A stretch of DNA of 11,144 bases, from NCBI GenBank assembly GCA_964483985.1, contig CAZADS010000075.1, positions 1 to 11,144 of the forward strand, read 5' to 3'. The notes beneath the pieces were generated by a model. That model worked only from the letters and a program-made list of their open reading frames with translations, searched no databases and had not been told where the DNA came from. Shown here one piece after another: positions 6,294-11,144 of this stretch; the first letter of the stretch is position 1, and each line of letters opens with the position of its first letter. A program made the position numbers and the translations under genes. Origin of the DNA: CAZADS01 sp964483985 (GTDB taxonomy: Bacteria > Pseudomonadota > Alphaproteobacteria > Thalassobaculales > Thalassobaculaceae).

Positions 6294-7505
6294 TTAGTCC
6301 TTGGGTTTTCGGAGGTTTTGGCCACTTATTACGCCGTCGACAGCTAATGACGCAAGCGTTTGATCATCGTAACCGATAGCTTGCAAAGCATCTTTACTGA
6401 ACTCACCCAGTTCTGGAGCGCCTCTGGTGATTTCCAATGGTGTACCGGAAAATAGCGGAGCTGGCCGTGCTTGCCTTAATCTGCCAGCTTTTTTGTGGTC
6501 GTATTCTTGAACTGTCCCGTTAGATATTATTTGTGGATGATGAATTACGTCTCGGCGGCGCAATACTGGGGCACAGGGGACGTCAGCGGAATCTAAAATA
6601 CGTAACCATTCTTCCGTACTTTTTCTTGATAAGACCATTTGAGTTAGCTCGAGTCGCTCATTGATGTTGTGGTGTCTAAGAGCGGGGGTGAGGAATCTCG
6701 CATCCTCTAACCATTCAGGGTGACCAACCGCTTTTGCAAGATTATTCCATTGTTTATCAGTATTTACAGCGACGCTAATGTAACCGTCAGTGGTTTCGTA
6801 AATGAGATCAATAAAACTTTGAGCAGATTCTTGTGGAAACTCGCCTCCCACAAAGGTTTGGCTTCCCATATCGGAATGCCATAGAAACGATACAACAGCG
6901 TCAAGCATTGAAAGACGGACGTGTTGACCTTTTCCTGTTTTTTCTCTTGATAAGAGAGCCGCGGTCACCGCTTGAGCAGTCATAACGCCTGTTAGCTTAT
7001 CAGGAATAATAGTTCGTACGAGTCTAGGTCGGGCTTCGTCTGCTCCTCCTTGAATGGTTGTTAAACCAGAAAGTGCTTGTACGAGTGGATCGTAGACAGG
7101 TCTATTAGAATAAGGGCCATTTTCACCAAACCCACTGATAGACACAAATATTATGTTCGGTGAAATTTTTCGAACCACATCTTCGCTTAATCCTATACGT
7201 TCAATAACCCCAGGGCGCATGTTTTGGATGAAGACATCCGACTCCCGAATTAAATTTTTAAGAATATCCATCCCCCGAGGATCCTTAATATTGATCGCTA
7301 TTGAACGTTTGCTTCTATTGTTATTTAGGAAGGAGGCAGAAAACCCACCGCGTCGGTTTGACATGGCGCGAGTAAAATCACCGCCTTTTGGGTTTTCGAT
7401 TTTTAAAACCTCTGCTCCCTGATCAGCTAGTATCATCGTTGATAATGGACCAGAAACGACACTCGTCATATCAATTATACGAAAACCTTCTAAAGGACCT
7501 GGCAT
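6294..7505 (-). CDS. CaiB/BaiF (class III) CoA-transferase, copy 1
   Basis: Class III CoA-transferases move CoA from an acyl-CoA donor to a carboxylic acid as interlocked dimers, through an aspartyl-CoA thioester (Frc, CaiB, BbsEF, succinyl-CoA:mesaconate transferase). With ATG at 7503-7505 the protein is 403 aa, the usual length. The N-terminal blocks GFRIIDMTSVVSGP and GAEVLKIENPKGGD are typical, SGFGENGP (about 124-131) is the glycine-rich CoA-site motif, and IIPDKLTG (166-173) supplies the catalytic aspartate D169, the same number as in E. coli Frc. A TTG one codon earlier is possible, but the ATG has GGA 7 nt upstream. It heads the unit with the GST. The acid substrate cannot be predicted, and alpha-methylacyl-CoA racemases share the fold. 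A TACAAT (complement at 7559-7564) may be its -10 box. Confidence 0.92.
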   Translation of the reverse strand: MPGPLEGFRIIDMTSVVSGPLSTMILADQGAEVLKIENPKGGDFTRAMSNRRGGFSASFLNNNRSKRSIAINIKDPRGMDILKNLIRESDVFIQNMRPGVIERIGLSEDVVRKISPNIIFVSISGFGENGPYSNRPVYDPLVQALSGLTTIQGGADEARPRLVRTIIPDKLTGVMTAQAVTAALLSREKTGKGQHVRLSMLDAVVSFLWHSDMGSQTFVGGEFPQESAQSFIDLIYETTDGYISVAVNTDKQWNNLAKAVGHPEWLEDARFLTPALRHHNINERLELTQMVLSRKSTEEWLRILDSADVPCAPVLRRRDVIHHPQIISNGTVQEYDHKKAGRLRQARPAPLFSGTPLEITRGAPELGEFSKDALQAIGYDDQTLASLAVDGVISGQNLRKPKD

Positions 7506-7680
7506 CAAAAATTCCGTATTGTGTTAAATTCTGAACGATACCCACTTTGGGAATAGTTATTGTAGCATTTGAGCTAATAGAATGAGGTGACCAGTACAAC
7601 AACAGTTCAAGAATGTAAAATATTTGTTAGTTTTTACTGGTGCTCGACCAATAAGTACTTTGAGAAAAATCCACGTGATT

Positions 7681-7709
7681 TTGACAAAAAGCCTTAATTT
7701 GGAAAATAT
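7681..7709 (+). promoter_or_regulatory. Candidate promoter of the second CoA-transferase gene
   Basis: A perfect -35 hexamer, TTGACA (7681-7686), lies 85 nt before the plus-strand gene. At 17 nt spacing the -10 is a poor AAATAT (7704-7709), and a better TATAGC sits at 20 nt. TATAAC at 7716-7721 is another -10 candidate without a good -35. The region also serves the divergent minus-strand gene, so shared control is likely. Confidence 0.35.
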
Positions 7710-7765
7710 AGCAATTATAACTAAAACCGCCAATTGTGGGTTGAAAATAATATTGGAGAAGACTG

Positions 7766-8986
7766 ATGCCAAAAGCATTTGAAGATATCCGTGTTATCGA
7801 TTTGAGTCAGGTTTTAGCTGGGCCGTCCTGTGCCTTACAACTCGCGTTGCTCGGAGCTGACATTATTAAAATAGAACCGCCAAACGGCGGGGACCAAATG
7901 AGAGATCGCGTTCTTGCAAGCAGACTTGGCCCGAAGGGAATGGCTGCGGGTTTCCTTACCATGAATATAGGAAAACGAAGTTTAGCTCTCGACATAAAAA
8001 CCCAACGCGGCAAGGCTATTCTTTTCGACCTGATTGGAGGAGCTGATGCAATTCTTCATAATTTTAGAGCTGGTGTCGTAGATAGATTAGGCCTCGATTA
8101 TGAGTCCGTTCGGGCTGTAAATCCAAATATTATTTATACGGTGATTAGTGGTTTTGGCAGCATTGGACCCAAAGCATCTGATCCTGCTTATGACGGTGCG
8201 GTTCAGGCGGCATCAGGTATGATGGCAAATAATGGTACTGAAGAAAGTGGTCCATTGCGAACCGGATATATGCCTGTTGATTTAATGACGGGTATGGCTG
8301 CTGCTTTTGCAACTACGGCGGCTCTTTTTCGCAAGCACCGGACTGGCCTAGGCCAAATGGTGGACGTTGCAATGCTAGATTGTGCCATCGTGTTGCAGGC
8401 AGCTAATTTTGCAAGATATTTTGTTGATGATGTTTCCGATATGCGGATTGGTAATCAGTCGATTGCAGGGGTTCCTACTGCAAGCAGTTTCCCCACTGGG
8501 GAAGGATCTATGTTATCGGCTGCAATTATGCCAAACCACGTTGAGGCACTTTTTGATGAGTTGGGTATTGGATATCTACTCGATGATCCGAGGTTTTCAA
8601 CTAGGGAATCTCAAATTGAAAATAAGAAAGAAGTTAGAGAAGCTATTATTGAGGCATTAAAAAATGATTCCGCCTCAAATTGGGAAAAAAGGCTGGCCGT
8701 TCGCGGCGTTCCAATAGCAAAAATAAAATCAGTGGCGGAAACTGCTCAAACGGAACAACTAACGCATAGAAACGTTTTGACTGATGTTCCACGAGCTGCT
8801 GGGTTAGATGAGGATCTTCGTTTGGTGGGAGCCCCATATACCAATTCAGTAGATGGTCCTGAAGCAATGAGCGCACCGCCTAGACTTGGTCAGCATAGTC
8901 GCGAGATCCTTAGGGATCTGGGGATTGATGATAACGCTATCGATAATCTAGTAGCGGAAGGTATTGTGGTGGAAGCTGGGTATTAA
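7766..8986 (+). CDS. CaiB/BaiF (class III) CoA-transferase, copy 2
   Basis: This is a second 406-residue family III CoA-transferase, divergently transcribed from copy 1 and clearly a distant rather than recent paralogue. It carries IRVIDLSQVLAGP, GADIIKIEPPNGGD (31-44), SGFGSIGP (128-135), PAYDGAVQAASG and the catalytic aspartate D172 in YMPVDLMTG. C-terminal motifs such as RGVPIAKIKS, which forms part of the dimer's substrate side, are present. ATG at 7766-7768 has GGAG 7 nt upstream. It should activate a carboxylic acid for degradation. With copy 1 it could form a heteromer, as in BbsEF or SmtAB, or the two may act on successive intermediates. The RND permease follows 106 nt downstream on the same strand. 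Confidence 0.92.
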   Translation: MPKAFEDIRVIDLSQVLAGPSCALQLALLGADIIKIEPPNGGDQMRDRVLASRLGPKGMAAGFLTMNIGKRSLALDIKTQRGKAILFDLIGGADAILHNFRAGVVDRLGLDYESVRAVNPNIIYTVISGFGSIGPKASDPAYDGAVQAASGMMANNGTEESGPLRTGYMPVDLMTGMAAAFATTAALFRKHRTGLGQMVDVAMLDCAIVLQAANFARYFVDDVSDMRIGNQSIAGVPTASSFPTGEGSMLSAAIMPNHVEALFDELGIGYLLDDPRFSTRESQIENKKEVREAIIEALKNDSASNWEKRLAVRGVPIAKIKSVAETAQTEQLTHRNVLTDVPRAAGLDEDLRLVGAPYTNSVDGPEAMSAPPRLGQHSREILRDLGIDDNAIDNLVAEGIVVEAGY

Positions 8987-9092
8987 ACGAAACTCTGGCC
9001 AAAACAAATAACTCAACATGGTTCTCTCCCAACCTAAAGATGGGAACATAGAAGCTTGCTAACTTCTTAAACGTAAGTGCATCATTTTTCCT

Positions 9093-11144
9093 ATGGAAAC
9101 TGGACATTCCCTTTTTAGTCGTACTCGAACGACTATAGCTTCATTGATATTGTTTCTCGTAGCGGGGGCGGTTTGTTTTTCAGAAATGCCTTACGAAGAT
9201 GTGCCGGATGTAGCCGTACCTGTAATTTTAACTAAGATAGGATACCATGGTATTTCTCCGGCGGATGCTGAAAGGTTAATTGCAAAGCCCTTGGAGCGTC
9301 GGCTAGGTGGTCTGGATGGAGTGAGGGAAATTCGCTCTGAATCCTACTTTGGTGGCGCAACAGTAATTTTGGAGTTTGAGGATGGTTTCAATATCAATAA
9401 AGCGCTTGCCGATGTAAGATATAAAGCAGAGTTAGCACAAAAAGATTTTCCAATTGGTTCAGGGAAAGCCACTGTACAGGAAGTAAGTCTGAGTCTATCT
9501 CCAGTATTAATCATTACCATTTCGGGTGATCTTGGAAAGCCTAAATTGTTGGATTTAGGCAGACTTCTCCAAACCCGTATTGAAAGTTTAGTGGATGTTC
9601 GTGAGGCTAAACTTATTGGAGATAGCGTTGAAATAGTTGAAATAATCGTAGATCCATTAAAGCTTCAAAGTTACGAGATAAATAATGATGGTTTAATTAA
9701 AACTGTCCAACGTTCTAATCTCTTAATAGCGGCTGGAAATCTCGAGACCGGCTTGGGTCGATTTTCAATAAAGGTTCCGAGTTTATTTTCTTCATTGGAA
9801 GAAATCGGTTCTGTTCCAATCAAGGTTTTTGGAGATTCTGTAGTTCGTTTACGCGATATAGCAAACATCCAGAATAATTTTAAGGAAAAAACAAGTGACA
9901 TAAAGATTAATGGAAAAAGCGCGATCGCTATCGAAATTTCTAAAAACCCTGGAGCTTCTGTAATTGGGGTTTCGGATTCAGTCCGCGATTTAATAAATAC
10001 CGAGAGGAAGCGCTGGCCTGAAAAAGTGGATGTCAATTATCCACTAGATAAATCCCTTAAATTTCGGTTTTGGTTTCAGGATATAAAAAATAACCTGCTC
10101 AGCACGATGTTCATTGTTGGTGTGATAATATTTTTTTGCTTTGGTTTTAGGTCTATAGTTCTTGGTGGCATTGCTATCTCAGGCGCATTCTTGGGCGGGA
10201 TGTTTTTTATATCAACTCTTGGATTTGTAACTAATACGATAGTTCTAATAGGAATCTGGTTTGTGGCCGCCTTAGCTATAGATAGCACTATTGTTTTATT
10301 GGATTATGTGAGTCGTCAGACAAAAATGGGACGGTATTCGCGTAAGACTTTTGAATTAGCAATAAGGAAAATGGTTTGGCCGTTAATTTTCTCATTTTCA
10401 GTGTTAATGGTCGCTTTTTTACCAGTATTCTTTTTGCAAGGGACTATCGGAGAGTTGATAAAATTTATACCTATCACAATTCTTTTTCTGTTAATCTCAT
10501 TATTAATTATGGTCCTAGTTTTTACCCCCGTACTTGGTGTTTGGATAGGGCCAAAAATCAAAAATGATAAAGTATTTGCTGCCGATGCAGAATCTAGTAA
10601 TTCTTCTTTAGAAGTTAGCAGGACGCGGGGTAGCCGCAAGGTTTATTTGATTTTTCTTGGCTTTCTATTAGACCATCCTGCGAAAGTAGTATTTCTTGCA
10701 ATCTTAATATTTCTTTGGGTGCCTTGGTTATATGGAAACTACGGGAAGGGTGTCCAATTATTCCCAGATGAAAGCGTTTCACACGCTAAATTGATATTAC
10801 GTGCCCGCGGAAATCTCTCATTAATAGAACAAAGTATCCTTGCGCATGAAGTAGAAAAAAGTATCGCTGGTACAAATATTTTTTCATCTATTTATACTAC
10901 TATAGGGGAGACTGCCCGAGGGTCTGGGGCTCAAGACGTGATCGCACGAATGAATTTGGAATTTAAGTACTGGCAAAATAAAAAGTCCGCTCAGGTTTTG
11001 TTAAAGCAGATTGAAACGCGAATCAAACATATTCCCGGGCTAAAAATAGAAATGTTGTTAGACCTTGAGGGTATCAGCAAGGGTAAAACAATTCAGGTTG
11101 AATTAATTTATGATGACTATGATACGATGCTTCCTGTTGCTTTA
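9093..11144 (+). CDS. RND-family efflux permease (partial, C-terminus beyond right edge)
   Basis: Proton-driven inner-membrane trimers of this family export drugs or metabolites, normally with a periplasmic adaptor and an outer-membrane channel. ATG at 9093-9095 opens 684 codons without a stop to the right edge, about two thirds of the usual 1,000-1,050 residues. TM1 is at about 14-30. The first periplasmic loop (31-335) contains EDVPDVAVPV and GISPADAERLIAKPLE. TM2-TM6 lie at about 336-353, 356-377, 381-405, 430-448 and 456-485, TM7 at about 530-548, and the second periplasmic loop starts thereafter. In TM4 the AcrB pair D407/D408 appears as D397/S398 (AIDSTIV). WPLIFSF and LPVFFLQGTIGELIKFIP match an RND subfamily I associate with Alphaproteobacteria. 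No strong Shine-Dalgarno precedes the ATG. No adaptor gene is in the window. Confidence 0.9.
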   Translation, partial: METGHSLFSRTRTTIASLILFLVAGAVCFSEMPYEDVPDVAVPVILTKIGYHGISPADAERLIAKPLERRLGGLDGVREIRSESYFGGATVILEFEDGFNINKALADVRYKAELAQKDFPIGSGKATVQEVSLSLSPVLIITISGDLGKPKLLDLGRLLQTRIESLVDVREAKLIGDSVEIVEIIVDPLKLQSYEINNDGLIKTVQRSNLLIAAGNLETGLGRFSIKVPSLFSSLEEIGSVPIKVFGDSVVRLRDIANIQNNFKEKTSDIKINGKSAIAIEISKNPGASVIGVSDSVRDLINTERKRWPEKVDVNYPLDKSLKFRFWFQDIKNNLLSTMFIVGVIIFFCFGFRSIVLGGIAISGAFLGGMFFISTLGFVTNTIVLIGIWFVAALAIDSTIVLLDYVSRQTKMGRYSRKTFELAIRKMVWPLIFSFSVLMVAFLPVFFLQGTIGELIKFIPITILFLLISLLIMVLVFTPVLGVWIGPKIKNDKVFAADAESSNSSLEVSRTRGSRKVYLIFLGFLLDHPAKVVFLAILIFLWVPWLYGNYGKGVQLFPDESVSHAKLILRARGNLSLIEQSILAHEVEKSIAGTNIFSSIYTTIGETARGSGAQDVIARMNLEFKYWQNKKSAQVLLKQIETRIKHIPGLKIEMLLDLEGISKGKTIQVELIYDDYDTMLPVAL

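Noticed and set aside
7590..7641. 7-bp inverted repeat ACCAGTA/TACTGGT with a 38-nt spacer in the divergent region
   Set aside because: A 7-bp match at free spacing is expected about once by chance in a region this size, and it does not extend in either direction.
7557..7778. Minus-strand 73-codon frame in the divergent intergenic region
   Set aside because: It overlaps the start of the second CoA-transferase and the region expected to hold both promoters. Its hydrophobic composition follows from AT-richness.
9027..9045. TCCCA/TGGGA hairpin between the second CoA-transferase and the RND gene
   Set aside because: The stem has only 5 bp and a 9-nt loop, with no following T tract, so it does not qualify as a terminator.
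9671..10639. Three minus-strand open frames opposite the RND permease
   Set aside because: The plus strand is continuously open and shows RND motifs and transmembrane segments, so the minus-strand frames are shadows of hydrophobic coding sequence.
9093..11144. Lower GC in parts of the RND gene as a sign of horizontal transfer
   Set aside because: Several lines are near 30-38 % GC but others reach 43-53 %. Membrane segments rich in Phe, Ile and Leu explain the dips.

Overview
The window looks like a chromosomal segment of an alphaproteobacterium of moderate-to-low GC (about 43 % in the lines I sampled, ranging roughly 30-55 %), possibly a marine or free-living lineage. The main clue is a class I lysyl-tRNA synthetase (LysK), which among bacteria is typical of Alphaproteobacteria and otherwise mostly archaeal. 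The RND permease at the right edge also resembles a subfamily I associate with Alphaproteobacteria. No phage, transposase, CRISPR or integrase sequence is visible.

Layout, left to right. Positions 1-873 (minus) are the N-terminal part of lysK, cut by the left edge. Positions 1077-3241 (minus) hold a translationally overlapping pair: a TfdA/TauD-type Fe(II)/2-oxoglutarate dioxygenase, followed by a PLP-dependent diaminopropionate ammonia-lyase. A tRNA-Ile2 gene (CAT anticodon) lies on the plus strand at 3484-3560 behind a recognisable promoter, and it converges on the next gene. Positions 3603-7505 (minus) carry a class III CoA-transferase, a nu-class/YfcG-like glutathione transferase only 4 nt behind it, and, after a 143-nt gap with a long palindrome and a likely promoter, a flavin monooxygenase with an N-terminal NTF2/SnoaL-like domain. 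A 260-nt divergent intergenic region separates these from a second class III CoA-transferase at 7766-8986 (plus). The N-terminal two thirds of an RND-type efflux permease (9093 to the right edge, plus) follows.

Together the non-housekeeping genes read as accessory catabolism: oxygenation (2-OG dioxygenase, flavin monooxygenase), glutathione chemistry (GST), CoA activation of carboxylic acids (two CaiB/BaiF-type transferases), deamination of a diamino acid to pyruvate and ammonia (ammonia-lyase), and export (RND pump). The substrate cannot be read from the sequence. The strongest hypothesis is the coupled dioxygenase/ammonia-lyase pair: oxidative trimming of an N- or O-substituted amino acid could release 2,3-diaminopropionate or a related amino acid for the lyase. 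No regulator gene is present, so control must come from elsewhere. The best regulatory candidate is the palindrome inside the monooxygenase promoter.
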